A DNA stretch of 64,000 nt from Pseudomonas sp. LS-2 (GTDB taxonomy: Bacteria; Pseudomonadota; Gammaproteobacteria; Pseudomonadales; Pseudomonadaceae). A program made the translations under genes and the position numbers. Positions within the stretch are counted from its first letter, which is position 1; every line of letters starts with the position of its first letter. Location: contig NZ_QXTJ01000003.1 in assembly GCF_003605735.1 (NCBI RefSeq), forward strand, positions 228,073 through 292,072, given 5' to 3'. Positions 17,688 to 26,503 of this stretch are shown one piece after another. Below the pieces are notes generated by a model. The model ran no database searches. It was not told where the DNA came from and was given only the letters and a program-made list of their open reading frames with translations.

Positions 17688-19043
17688 ATGAATGCTCTCG
17701 CCCGCTGTGCCGCAGGCCTGTTGCTCGGCACACTCTGTTTGCCCCTCGCAGCCAACGCCGCCGACCCACAACCCACTTCCGAATTCACGTTGGACAACGG
17801 CCTGAAGGTCGTTGTGCGCGAAGATCATCGCGCCCCAGTGGTGGTTTCCCAGGTCTGGTACAAAGTCGGCTCCAGCTACGAGACGCCCGGCCAGACCGGT
17901 CTCTCCCACGCGCTCGAGCACATGATGTTCAAGGGCAGTTCCAAGGCTGGCCCTGGCGAAGCGTCATTGATCCTGCGTGATCTAGGCGCCGAAGAGAACG
18001 CCTTTACCAGCGACGATTACACCGCTTATTACCAGGTCCTGGCCCGTGATCGTCTAAGCGTGGCGCTCGAGCTCGAAGCGGATCGCATGGCAACACTGAA
18101 GCTGCCGCCTGAAGAGTTTGCCCGGGAAATCGAAGTCATCAAGGAAGAGCGCCGCCTGCGCACCGACGACAAACCCAACGCCAAAGCGTATGAGCGCTTC
18201 AAGGCCATCGCCTACCCGGCCAGCGGTTATCACACGCCGACCATCGGCTGGATGGCCGACCTTGACCGAATGAAGGTTCAGGAGCTGCGCCACTGGTACG
18301 AATCCTGGTATGTGCCCAATAACGCCACGCTGGTGGTGGTCGGCGACGTGAAGCCCGACGAAGTGAAAGCATTGGCCGAACGGTTCTTCGGGCCGATTCC
18401 CCGCCGCGACGTGCCGCCATCGAAGAAACCGCTGGAATTGGCTGAGCCGGGCCTGCGCCAGATCACCGTGCATGTCGCCACCCAGATGCCGAGCCTGATG
18501 TACGGCTTCAACGTGCCGAGCCTGAGCACCACCACCTATCCACAATCGGTGAATGCACTGCGCCTGATTTCAGCCCTGCTGGACGGCGGATACAGCGCGC
18601 GCATCCCGACTCGCCTCGAACGTGGCGAAGAACTGGTCACTGGCGCATCGTCGGATTACGACGCTTACACCCGTGGCGACAGCCTCTTCACCATCAGCGC
18701 CACGCCCAACCTGCAGAAGAAGAAAACCCTGGCCGACGCCGAAGCGGGTATCTGGCGCCTGCTGGACGAGCTGAAAACCAAACCGCCGACCAAGGAAGAA
18801 CTCGAGCGGGTTCGCGCTCAGGTTATCGCCGGCCTGGTTTACGAGCGAGACTCCATCACCAGCCAGGCCAGCACCATCGGCGAACTGGAAACTGTCGGTC
18901 TGTCCTGGAGACTGATCGATGGTGAGCTGGCGGCACTGCAAAGCGTGACCCCGGAAGACATCCAGAAAGCTGCACGTACCTATTTCACCCGCGAACGCCT
19001 CGCCGTTGCGCACGTTTTGCCTGAGGAGAAAGCCCATGAGTAA
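17688..19043 (+). CDS. M16 family zinc metallopeptidase, catalytic partner
   Basis: Periplasmic insulinase-type protease of 451 aa. A signal peptide covers about residues 1-24 (LAANA-AD). The inverted zinc motif HxxEH is His74-Ala-Leu-Glu77-His78, and the distal zinc ligand Glu lies in EVIKEERR (about 149-156). Two tandem M16 halves follow. It overlaps the next M16 gene by 8 bases, and the two together resemble the catalytic and non-catalytic subunits of mitochondrial processing peptidase. The pair lies upstream of rsmD. Substrate unknown. Confidence 0.92.
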   Translation: MNALARCAAGLLLGTLCLPLAANAADPQPTSEFTLDNGLKVVVREDHRAPVVVSQVWYKVGSSYETPGQTGLSHALEHMMFKGSSKAGPGEASLILRDLGAEENAFTSDDYTAYYQVLARDRLSVALELEADRMATLKLPPEEFAREIEVIKEERRLRTDDKPNAKAYERFKAIAYPASGYHTPTIGWMADLDRMKVQELRHWYESWYVPNNATLVVVGDVKPDEVKALAERFFGPIPRRDVPPSKKPLELAEPGLRQITVHVATQMPSLMYGFNVPSLSTTTYPQSVNALRLISALLDGGYSARIPTRLERGEELVTGASSDYDAYTRGDSLFTISATPNLQKKKTLADAEAGIWRLLDELKTKPPTKEELERVRAQVIAGLVYERDSITSQASTIGELETVGLSWRLIDGELAALQSVTPEDIQKAARTYFTRERLAVAHVLPEEKAHE

Positions 19044-20532
19044 GCGCAACAAAGCACGCTTTGCGCGAACGCGGGCCCAGACGCTCCTGCTCGCCGTGAC
19101 CATCGGGCTGTTCGGTGGCACCTCGGCGATGGCCGACACGTCTGCCGATGCTCCCAAGGCCATCGACAAGGCAGCCACTACGCTTGAGTCATTGAAAGAG
19201 CTCGACGGCAAGGCCCCCGCGCGACGCACGCTGAACATCCAGTCGTGGAATACCGCCGAGGGCGCTCGCGTGCTGTTCGTCGAAGCCCATGAACTGCCGA
19301 TGTTCGACATGCGCCTGCTGTTCGCTGCGGGCAGCAGCCAGGACGGCGCCACACCAGGTATCGCACTGATCACCAACGCCATGCTCAACGAAGGTGTCAA
19401 AGGCAAGGACGTCAGCGCCATCGCCGAAGGGTTCGAAGGGCTGGGCGCAGACTTCGGCAACGGTTCTTATCGCGACATGGCCATTGCGTCGCTGCGCAGC
19501 CTGAGTGCCGCCGACAAGCGGGAGCCTGCCTTGAAGCTGTTCTCTGAGGTGGTGGGCAAACCGACCTTCCCCGCCGACTCGCTGGCGCGGATCAAGAATC
19601 AGCTGATGGCCAGCTTCGAATATCAGAAACAGAACCCTGGCAAACTGGCTGGCGATGAGCTGTTCAAACGTCTTTACGGTGACCACCCATACGCGCACCC
19701 GAGCATGGGCACCGCGAAAAGCATCACGCCGATTACCCTGGCTCAATTGAAAGCGTTCCACGCCAAAGCCTACGCAGCTGGTAACGCGGTCATTGCCATG
19801 GTCGGCGACTTGTCCCGCGCAGAAGCAGAAGCGGTGGCGGCTCAGGTATCGGCCTCGTTGCCAAAAGGCCCGGCGCTGGCCAAGACCGTCGCGCCGAGCG
19901 AGCCCAAGCCGGGCGAGACCCACATCGAGTTTCCCTCTAAACAGACTCACTTGATGCTGGCGGAACTGGGTATCGACCGCGCCGACCCCGACTACGCAGC
20001 GCTGTCGCTGGGCAATTCGATTCTCGGCGGCGGTGGCTTCGGCAGCCGTCTGATGACTGAAGTCCGTGAAAAACGCGGCCTGACCTACGGCGTGTCGTCG
20101 GGCTTCACCCCAATGCAGGCTCAGGGCCCGTTCATGATCGGCCTGCAAACCCGGGCCGAACTGAGCGAAAACACCCTGAAGCTGGTCAAAGACATCACCC
20201 GCGATTTCCTCGCCAACGGTCCGACGCAAAAAGAACTCGACGATGCCAAACGCGAGCTGGCTGGCAGTTTCCCGTTGTCGACAGCCAGCAACTCGGCCAT
20301 CGTTGGCCAACTGGGCGCCATTGGCTTCTATAATCTGCCGCTGACCTATCTCGAAGACTTCATGACGCAGTCACAGAGCATCACCGTCGAGCAGATCAAG
20401 GCAGTGATGAACAAACATCTGGACGCCGACAAGCTGGTGATCGTGACCGCCGGTCCGACCGTCCCGCAGAAGCCTCTGCCGCCCCCTACTGATAAACCCG
20501 CCGAGCAACCACTTGGCGTTCCGGAGCACTAA
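19036..20532 (+). CDS. M16 family peptidase-like protein lacking the zinc motif
   Basis: Exported protein of 498 aa, homologous over its length to the preceding protease. A signal peptide covers about 1-33 (ending SAMA). At the position of HxxEH this protein reads LITNA within GIALITNAMLNEG, so both zinc histidines and the catalytic Glu are gone and it should not hydrolyse peptides itself. GGGFGSRLMTEVREKRGLTYGV (about 335-355) is the conserved C-terminal R/Y motif of M16 proteins, which contacts substrate. It probably forms a heterodimer with the upstream protease. The C-terminal tail is Pro-rich. Confidence 0.9.
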   Translation: MSKRNKARFARTRAQTLLLAVTIGLFGGTSAMADTSADAPKAIDKAATTLESLKELDGKAPARRTLNIQSWNTAEGARVLFVEAHELPMFDMRLLFAAGSSQDGATPGIALITNAMLNEGVKGKDVSAIAEGFEGLGADFGNGSYRDMAIASLRSLSAADKREPALKLFSEVVGKPTFPADSLARIKNQLMASFEYQKQNPGKLAGDELFKRLYGDHPYAHPSMGTAKSITPITLAQLKAFHAKAYAAGNAVIAMVGDLSRAEAEAVAAQVSASLPKGPALAKTVAPSEPKPGETHIEFPSKQTHLMLAELGIDRADPDYAALSLGNSILGGGGFGSRLMTEVREKRGLTYGVSSGFTPMQAQGPFMIGLQTRAELSENTLKLVKDITRDFLANGPTQKELDDAKRELAGSFPLSTASNSAIVGQLGAIGFYNLPLTYLEDFMTQSQSITVEQIKAVMNKHLDADKLVIVTAGPTVPQKPLPPPTDKPAEQPLGVPEH

Positions 20533-21152
20533 TGACCTCGACTTCCAAGCCGCCACGTATTCACAAGGGGCACAAAATCCACACAGGCCTGGGCCAACTG
20601 CGGATTATCGGCGGCGAATGGCGCAGTCGGCGTTTGAGTTTTCCTGACGGCCCGGGCCTGCGCCCGACGCCGGATCGAGTTCGCGAAACGCTGTTCAACT
20701 GGCTCGCGCCTCATATCGAAGGCGCTCGGGTGCTCGACCCGTTCGCCGGCAGCGGCGCTCTTTATCTGGAGGCCCTGTCGCGAGGCGCCAGCATGGGTTT
20801 GGCGCTGGACACTAATTCCGCCGCCATTTCCAACCTGCGCGAGCACTTGGGCACCCTGCGTTGCACGGTCGGCAAGACCCACGCTACCGATGCACTGCGC
20901 TATCTGGAGACCCAACCGGCTGAACAGTTCGATGTGGTGTTCCTCGACCCGCCGTTCCATCAGAACCTGCTGACCCCAGCCTGCACGCTGCTCGAAGAAC
21001 GCAACTGGCTGGCCAACGATGCGTGGATCTACACCGAAAGCGAAACCGCGCCGTCCACCCTGGGTATGCCCGCGACCTGGCGCTTGCACCGCGAGAAGAA
21101 GGCCGGACAGGTGTATTACGCGCTGTGGGAAAGAAGTGTCGCCGCTAGCTGA
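20532..21152 (+). CDS. rsmD: 16S rRNA (guanine-966-N2)-methyltransferase RsmD
   Basis: Methylates G966 of 16S rRNA in the 30S subunit using SAM. The 206 aa protein shows RIIGGEWRSRRLSFPD at the N-terminus, RPTPDRVRETLFNWL (family signature), the SAM motif VLDPFAGSGALYLEALSRGA and catalytic DPPF in VVFLDPPFHQ. It starts on the last base of the M16 gene stop codon (TAATG). This unit is separate from the coaD locus, with which rsmD is linked in some bacteria. Confidence 0.96.
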   Translation: MTSTSKPPRIHKGHKIHTGLGQLRIIGGEWRSRRLSFPDGPGLRPTPDRVRETLFNWLAPHIEGARVLDPFAGSGALYLEALSRGASMGLALDTNSAAISNLREHLGTLRCTVGKTHATDALRYLETQPAEQFDVVFLDPPFHQNLLTPACTLLEERNWLANDAWIYTESETAPSTLGMPATWRLHREKKAGQVYYALWERSVAAS

Positions 21153-22155
21153 CTGCCGCCCTTTCGTTCCGGCGATCGGCCTGGGTAACCCTCACCTGCA
21201 AACCTTGTGGGGGCCGCTCTGGCGCAGGACCATTCATCTGGATCGCCGCCGCGAGCGCATGTGGCTTGAAGACGGCGACTTCCTCGACATGGACTGGTAC
21301 GGCCCCCACGACGCAAAAGTACCGGTGGTGCTGGTGTTGCACGGCCTCACCGGCTCGTCCAATTCACCTTATGTCGTCGGCTTGCAACAGGCGATGGACA
21401 AACGCGGCTGGACCAGCGTTGCGCTGAACTGGCGGGGCTGCTCGGGCGAGCCCAACCTGCTGCCGCGCAGCTATCACTCCGGCGCGAGCGAAGACCTGGC
21501 GGCGGTCATCGCGCATATCCGCACCGCTCGACCGCTGGCCCCTCTTTACGCCGTCGGGTACTCGCTGGGCGGCAACATTCTGCTCAAGCATCTGGGCGAG
21601 TCGGGCCTGGATAGCGATCTGCAGGGAGCCGCAGCGGTGTCGGTGCCGTTTCGCCTGGATGAATGCGCTGACCGTATCGGCCAGGGGTTTTCCAAGGTCT
21701 ATCAGCGACATTTCATGCGCGAGATGGTTGGGTACATCAAGGACAAACAGCGGCGCTTTCAGCATGAAGGTTTGAGTGAAGGGCTTGCCGAGCTCGCAGC
21801 GCTGGGCTCGCTGGAAAACCTGCGCACCTTCTGGGAGTTCGATGGACGCGTGACCGCACCGCTCAATGGCTTCGTCGACGCTCACGACTACTACCGACGC
21901 GCCTCAAGCCGTTACTTTCTCGGCGCCATTCGTACGCCCACGCTGCTGGTGCAGTCCCTGGACGATCCTTTCGTGTTCAAGCACAGCCTGCCGGATGCCG
22001 GCGAATTATCGGCCAGCACTGAGTTCGATCTGCAGAATCGCGGTGGGCATGTGGGGTTTGTCGATGGGTCGATCAGAACACCGACCTATTATCTGGAGCG
22101 GCGGATACCGGAATGGCTGGTGGCGGTGCATGGGGCACAGGGCATCTCGATGTAA
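21136..22155 (+). CDS. YheT-like alpha/beta hydrolase
   Basis: Cytoplasmic alpha/beta-fold hydrolase of the YheT/UPF0017 family, 339 aa. PFVPAIGLGNPHLQTLWGPL at the N-terminus is diagnostic. The nucleophile is Ser143 in GYSLGGN, the acid is in QSLDDPFV, and the histidine is in GGHVGFVDG. I chose GTG at 21136, preceded by GGGAAAG, because it gives the family length; the longer frame overlaps rsmD too far. The remaining overlap with rsmD is 17 bases. The substrate is unknown; relatives hydrolyse short acyl esters. Confidence 0.88.
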   Translation: MSPLADCRPFVPAIGLGNPHLQTLWGPLWRRTIHLDRRRERMWLEDGDFLDMDWYGPHDAKVPVVLVLHGLTGSSNSPYVVGLQQAMDKRGWTSVALNWRGCSGEPNLLPRSYHSGASEDLAAVIAHIRTARPLAPLYAVGYSLGGNILLKHLGESGLDSDLQGAAAVSVPFRLDECADRIGQGFSKVYQRHFMREMVGYIKDKQRRFQHEGLSEGLAELAALGSLENLRTFWEFDGRVTAPLNGFVDAHDYYRRASSRYFLGAIRTPTLLVQSLDDPFVFKHSLPDAGELSASTEFDLQNRGGHVGFVDGSIRTPTYYLERRIPEWLVAVHGAQGISM

Positions 22156-22200
22156 AACCAGGGCTTCCCTGTTCTGTCGACTTGAAGGAAACCTCGGATC

Positions 22201-22284
22201 CTGTGGGGCTGGCTTACTGGCGTAAACGCTGGGTCAATTGATGCTTTTTTGACTGACAGTCCTCATTCGCCAGCAAGCCCACAT
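22201..22284. repeat. Diverged REP-like palindrome
   Basis: CTGTGGGGCTGGCTTACTGG pairs imperfectly with CGCCAGCAAGCCCACA about 45 bases away. It occupies most of the gap between the YheT gene and azlC and resembles a degenerate third palindrome type. Confidence 0.6.
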
Positions 22285-22377
22285 TTTTGAAATCGGGGTC
22301 ACGCCTCCGATCGTGCAGGATCGTTCAAGACAGCCCTCCATCAGGGGCCTACCATTCGGGACATAAGGAGAAACACC

Positions 22378-23106
22378 ATGTCCCGCAATCAACTCTATGT
22401 TCGCGGCCTTCGCGACAGCGTGCCTATGCTGGTCGGCATTGCGCCGTTCGGCATCATCTTCGGAACACTCGCCGGCGTCGGCGGCCTGTCCTTGTGGCAA
22501 GCCGTTGGCATGTCGCTGTTCGTCTACGCAGGATCCGCGCAGTTCATCGTGATCAGCCTGATGGGCGCCAGCGCCAGCGCAGTGGTCATTCTGCTGACCA
22601 CCTTCATCGTCAATCTGCGCCATGTGCTCTATAGCGCCACGTTGCAGCCGCAGGTCCATGGTTTGCCGCAGCGCTGGCGTTTATTGCTGGCGTTCTGGCT
22701 GACCGACGAGACGTTCGCCGTGGTCCAGCGTTACTACATCGTGCATGGCCGCCAGCCGCTCGCCCATTGGTATTGGCTGGGCGTGACCAGCGCCCTCTAT
22801 GCCTGCTGGGTCAGCAGTTCGCTGGTCGGCGTGCTGTTCGGTCAAGCGGTGCCGGACATGGCGAGCTGGGGGCTGGAATTCGCGATGCTTGCGACCTTTA
22901 TAGGGATTGTCGTGCCTTTACTGCGTAACCAACCGCAGGTTGCCGCAGCGCTGGCAGCAGGTGCAGTCGCCCTGATGACGTGGTCGCTGCCTTACAAACT
23001 GGGGCTGATGGCAGCAGCGTTCAGCGGCATTGCTGTGGGGGTGTTGCTTGAGCGCGGGCAGACCGCCCATCCCCATGACGCCTCGGGCAAGGAGGCGCGC
23101 TCATGA
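22378..23106 (+). CDS. azlC: AzlC family branched-chain amino acid export protein
   Basis: Large subunit of the AzlCD/YgaZH export family, which moves branched-chain amino acids or analogues such as azaleucine out of the cell. The 242 aa protein has about five to six transmembrane helices. The N-terminal signature SVPMLVGIAPFGIIFGTLAGVGG, then YAGSAQFIVISLMGA and FIVNLRHVLYSATLQP, is typical. AAGGAGAA lies 8 bases before the ATG. It overlaps azlD by ATGA, the normal pairing. Confidence 0.93.
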   Translation: MSRNQLYVRGLRDSVPMLVGIAPFGIIFGTLAGVGGLSLWQAVGMSLFVYAGSAQFIVISLMGASASAVVILLTTFIVNLRHVLYSATLQPQVHGLPQRWRLLLAFWLTDETFAVVQRYYIVHGRQPLAHWYWLGVTSALYACWVSSSLVGVLFGQAVPDMASWGLEFAMLATFIGIVVPLLRNQPQVAAALAAGAVALMTWSLPYKLGLMAAAFSGIAVGVLLERGQTAHPHDASGKEARS

Positions 23107-23426
23107 GTTATTGGTGGCTGATTCTGGGGATGACCGCGATTACCTTCCTGATGCGCTACAGCTTGTTCGCCTGGCCGAACCTGCGCTTCCCGCCGGTTGT
23201 TCGCCAAGGGCTGCATTACGTGCCGACGGCTGTACTGACGGCCATTGTGGTGCCAGGGATGTTGCTGCCTGATGGCGAACATTGGCAGCTGTCGTTCGAG
23301 AACGCGTATCTGCTCGCGGGCATAGCGGCGATCGGGATCGCAGCGTTCAGCCGAAATCTGTTGGCGACCATTGGTGGCGGGTTGGCGGTGTTCTTCGTGT
23401 TGCGCTGGATGATGGGGCAGATCTGA
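23103..23426 (+). CDS. azlD: AzlD family transport protein (small subunit)
   Basis: Small partner of AzlC, 107 aa with four short hydrophobic segments. The family motifs FLMRYSLFAWPNLRFPPVVRQGLHYVPTAVLTAIVVP are recognisable in the first half. Both subunits are needed for export in studied homologues. It is translationally coupled to azlC by a 4-base overlap and ends 21 bases before the convergent sulfurtransferase gene, with no obvious terminator. Confidence 0.92.
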   Translation: MSYWWLILGMTAITFLMRYSLFAWPNLRFPPVVRQGLHYVPTAVLTAIVVPGMLLPDGEHWQLSFENAYLLAGIAAIGIAAFSRNLLATIGGGLAVFFVLRWMMGQI

Positions 23427-23447
23427 CGAACTGCCCCCGCACTTCGC

Positions 23448-24302
23448 TCAATCCCCTGTCGCGACGCCACGGCGCGGGTCGTTGATCCACTCGCTCCACG
23501 ATCCGGCGTACAACCCGCCCAGCGGATAACCGGCCAGACACAGGGCGAACAGGTTGTGGCACGCCGTAACGCCGGAGCCGCAATAGGCCACCAACTGCTC
23601 CGGTGCTCGCCCTCTCAACGTCTCGGCAAACCGCTGCTTGAGCTGTTCAGGCGGAAGAAATCGGCCGTCAGGCCCCAGGTTGTCGGTGAACGCCGCGCAC
23701 TGAGCGCCGGGTATATGCCCTGCAATCGGGTCGATGGGCTCGACTTCACCGCGAAAACGCGCGGGTGCACGGGCATCGATCAAGGTCATCTGCGGTTCAC
23801 CGATACGGGCGAGCAAAGCGTCTGCCGTCAGCACCAGCGAGTCGTCCGGTTTGCCGTCGAAGAACCCCTGACGATGTTCGGGCGGATCCAGGCTCAAGGG
23901 CAAACCGGCGGCGTGCCACGCCTTCAGGCCACCATCGAGCAAGTACACGCCGTCACGCTTGCCCAGCCACGCCAGCAACCACCAGGCCCGAGCGGCATAC
24001 GCTCCCGGGCCGTCGTCATAGAGCACGATCTCACTGTCGTTGTTCACGCCCCAGAAACGCAGCCGCTCGATCAGCGTCTGTGGATCCGGCAGCGGATGAC
24101 GCCCGGTAACCCCCTTGCTGATCGGCCCGCTCAAGTCGTTGAGTAGATCGGCATAGAACGCACCCTCGATATGACCTTCGGCGTAGCTGCGCTGGCCGTA
24201 GTCCAGATCATCGAGGGAGGAACGACAATCAAGAATCACAAGCCCCGCTTTACTTGAGCGTTCTGCCAATTGTTGCGGGCTGATCAATTGCGCGATGGAC
24301 AT
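23448..24302 (-). CDS. sseA: 3-Mercaptopyruvate-type sulfurtransferase (two rhodanese domains)
   Basis: Transfers sulfur from 3-mercaptopyruvate or a related donor to a thiophile via an active-site persulfide. The 284 aa protein has an inactive N-terminal rhodanese domain (about 5-125) and a catalytic C-terminal one (about 155-280). The active loop is Cys241-Gly-Ser-Gly-Val-Thr (CGSGVTACHN), the loop of mercaptopyruvate sulfurtransferases; thiosulfate-specific rhodaneses carry a different loop. GRHPLPDP and AGHIPGA are conserved. The physiological donor is inferred only. Confidence 0.9.
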   Translation of the reverse strand: MSIAQLISPQQLAERSSKAGLVILDCRSSLDDLDYGQRSYAEGHIEGAFYADLLNDLSGPISKGVTGRHPLPDPQTLIERLRFWGVNNDSEIVLYDDGPGAYAARAWWLLAWLGKRDGVYLLDGGLKAWHAAGLPLSLDPPEHRQGFFDGKPDDSLVLTADALLARIGEPQMTLIDARAPARFRGEVEPIDPIAGHIPGAQCAAFTDNLGPDGRFLPPEQLKQRFAETLRGRAPEQLVAYCGSGVTACHNLFALCLAGYPLGGLYAGSWSEWINDPRRGVATGD

Positions 24303-24366
24303 GACGGGCTCCTGCAGACAGTGAAAGGTGGCAAAAAAACAATCGGTTCGAGCGCAGGAATCAGAA

Positions 24367-25053
24367 TCAGCCTGCGTCCTCCAGTGCCTGGTTCAGTGGC
24401 ACATAAAATTCTGCGCAGAGGGTATGTACAGCGTCGTGGGCCTGCGGCGTGACGTACGCCATCTCAAGCACCAGCACCTGATAGACACCTCGGCGAATGG
24501 CATCCTCGTTCAGATGCGCGGTGTTCTCCCGTGTCGTACAAAGAAAACGTACCCAGGAGGTCAGAATGATCCAGGCATTAAGCGTCAGCGATTCGATCTG
24601 CACCTGGTCCATGGCCAGAATGCCCGCCTCGACGAAGCCGCTATAGATGGCCATGGCCTTGATCAGGCAATGCTGCGAAAACCGGCGATAACGTCCGGCA
24701 AGCTCAGGATCGGCTTCGAGCAAATGCTCAAGATCGCGATGCAGAAAACGGTAGCGCCACATGCCATCGAGGATGGCCATCAGGTAATGACGCTTGTCTT
24801 CTACCGTGGGCAAACGCCCTCTGGGCAGGTGTAGAAAACTGTCGACCAGATCTTCGTACTCGGTGAACAGCTCGGCGATGATCGCCTGCTTGTTCGGGAA
24901 GTGGTAATACAGATTGCCCGGCGAGATTTCCATGTGCGCAGCGATGTGGTTGGTGCTGACACTGCGCTCGCCCTGCAGATTGAACAGCTCCAGGCTGCTC
25001 TGCACGATGCGTTCGCGGGTCTTGATGCGTGGAGTTTTTATGCGCGGCGCCAT
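24367..25053 (-). CDS. laoR: TetR family regulator, LaoR-like
   Basis: TetR/AcrR repressor of 228 aa. The N-terminal helix-turn-helix (RERIVQSSLELFNLQG, then STNHIAAHMEISPGNLYYHFPNKQ, about 14-58) is followed by a ligand-binding domain. In P. aeruginosa the regulator of the long-chain alcohol oxidation system, LaoR, is a TetR protein coded beside laoCBA. Position and type here match, so the same role is inferred. It lies 73 bases downstream of the MFS gene on the same strand, suggesting a two-gene unit divergent from laoC. Confidence 0.75.
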   Translation of the reverse strand: MAPRIKTPRIKTRERIVQSSLELFNLQGERSVSTNHIAAHMEISPGNLYYHFPNKQAIIAELFTEYEDLVDSFLHLPRGRLPTVEDKRHYLMAILDGMWRYRFLHRDLEHLLEADPELAGRYRRFSQHCLIKAMAIYSGFVEAGILAMDQVQIESLTLNAWIILTSWVRFLCTTRENTAHLNEDAIRRGVYQVLVLEMAYVTPQAHDAVHTLCAEFYVPLNQALEDAG

Positions 25054-25126
25054 GTTCAGCTCGAACGTCCGGATGTAACGGGAATGTGCTGGATCTTAAC
25101 GCAAGCATCAAGACCCGGGGCAGTCT

Positions 25127-26323
25127 TCATGACTCGACAGGCGTCACGACCCCGGCCTTGAACGCAACCGCCACTGCCACACCGAGCAGACCACAGAACA
25201 GTGTCAGCAAGAGAATCACCCCACGCAGCCCTATCGGCGCTGCCAGAAATCCGATCAGCAATCCGGCCAGCGGCTGAGACAGGTTATTGAGCAAGGTGAT
25301 CACGCCAACCGTTTTGCCGAAGTCCGCCACCGGAATGACCTGCTGACGAATGCTGCGCATATAGACGTTGAACATCTTGTCGAAGCCGACGACGAGCAGA
25401 AAGCCCACCATATAGACCTCAGACGATGCCCCGGTGGCGGTCACCAAGGCCCCCAGCACCAGCGCCGAGTATGACAACGCGCCAAGCAGCTTCAGCGGCA
25501 GGCTGATCCGGGCAAGCACATAAAGAATGATGATCGTGATGACCGCGCCAGAGGCCTGAAGCGCTGCGTAGAAATCCTTGCTCTCGCCAAACGAGCCGAT
25601 GACCATCGCCGCTGAACTGGCCAGTGTGACGCCAACGATGAAATTGACGCCGACTGCCAGCGCGATGATCTTTTTCAACTCTGCGGATCGGCGGATATGC
25701 CCGAAGGCAGTCGACAACGGCTGCCACCAGAACCCGACAGGCTGCTCGAAGGTTTGCAGCGTGACGCTGGAGTATCGCTGCCACTGTCGCATCGCGAGAT
25801 CTGCCAGCACGAATATCAACGCGGCCCCGACGACCACGCCGGGCCACGGGCACAGTTCCAGCGAAAGCGCTGCCAGCAAAGGGCCGAGCACCAGCCCGGT
25901 CTGATCGGCGATTTGCGAATAAGACAGTGTCTTGCCGTAGCGATAATCCGGGAAGATATGCGGCATCACCACTTCGCGCGCCATGATGCCTTGTGTGGTC
26001 AGCACGCCGCAGATAGCCGACAGCAGCACCAGCCAGTAAATGCCTCCGAAGAACCCATACAGCGTCATGGCCACTACACAGGCGGCGGCTCGGCAAATCT
26101 GGCTGATGTGCAGAAGCCGGATCGGGGCGAACTTGTCGCATAACGCTCCGCAGACCGGAAACGCAATGAAACGCGGCAGAGTCTCGACGAAAAACGCCAG
26201 ACCAGTCCAAGCCGCATCGTTCGTGGTTTGAAAGACGACCAGCGGCACGAGAAACAACAGAATCTGATCGGCCAGCCGCGAGAGAAAGAGAGAAACGAAG
26301 AACGCCAGGTAATCCGTACGCAT
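25127..26323 (-). CDS. Major facilitator superfamily transporter in the lao locus
   Basis: Inner-membrane transporter of 398 aa with 11-12 predicted helices, in the MFS_3-like branch. Loop 2-3 carries CGALCDKFAPIRLLHISQ, the position of the MFS A-motif. The substrate is unknown. It is divergent from laoC and upstream of the LaoR-like regulator gene, so it may import or export a compound linked to long-chain alcohol or detergent degradation. From memory the P. aeruginosa locus has no transporter at this place, so this could be a lineage-specific addition. GC content looks like its neighbours. Confidence 0.85.
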   Translation of the reverse strand: MRTDYLAFFVSLFLSRLADQILLFLVPLVVFQTTNDAAWTGLAFFVETLPRFIAFPVCGALCDKFAPIRLLHISQICRAAACVVAMTLYGFFGGIYWLVLLSAICGVLTTQGIMAREVVMPHIFPDYRYGKTLSYSQIADQTGLVLGPLLAALSLELCPWPGVVVGAALIFVLADLAMRQWQRYSSVTLQTFEQPVGFWWQPLSTAFGHIRRSAELKKIIALAVGVNFIVGVTLASSAAMVIGSFGESKDFYAALQASGAVITIIILYVLARISLPLKLLGALSYSALVLGALVTATGASSEVYMVGFLLVVGFDKMFNVYMRSIRQQVIPVADFGKTVGVITLLNNLSQPLAGLLIGFLAAPIGLRGVILLLTLFCGLLGVAVAVAFKAGVVTPVES

Positions 26324-26414
26324 TGAGACTCCATGTCAGGTATTGCGCAACGGTTCGTCGAAAACCGTCGCGAGCAGTCTGGCCCGCGGATTGGCGTCGT
26401 GCAAGTAGCATGGC

Positions 26415-26432
26415 CTCGCTCAGAGAGGCGAG
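26415..26432. promoter_or_regulatory. Candidate operator palindrome upstream of laoC
   Basis: CTCGC-TCAGAGAG-GCGAG is a short inverted repeat just upstream of the laoC -35 box, in the divergent gap between the MFS and laoC genes. It could be the site of the TetR-type regulator, but the palindrome is short. Confidence 0.3.
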
Positions 26433-26442
26433 ACCCACAGAT

Positions 26443-26471
26443 TTGACTTTATAGAGCAATGACTCTAGAAA
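26443..26471 (+). promoter_or_regulatory. Sigma-70-type promoter of laoCBA
   Basis: TTGACT and TAGAAA are separated by 17 bases; the -10 box ends 32 bases before the laoC ATG, and AAGGG precedes the start codon. Confidence 0.6.
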
Positions 26472-26503
26472 CACTCTACAACTTCAAATAAAGGGCTGCA
26501 GCG

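Noticed and set aside
20532..21152. Expectation of coaD beside rsmD
   Set aside because: These genes are neighbours in some bacteria, but here coaD is at 30.2 kb next to the ferredoxin; the separation is normal for Pseudomonas.
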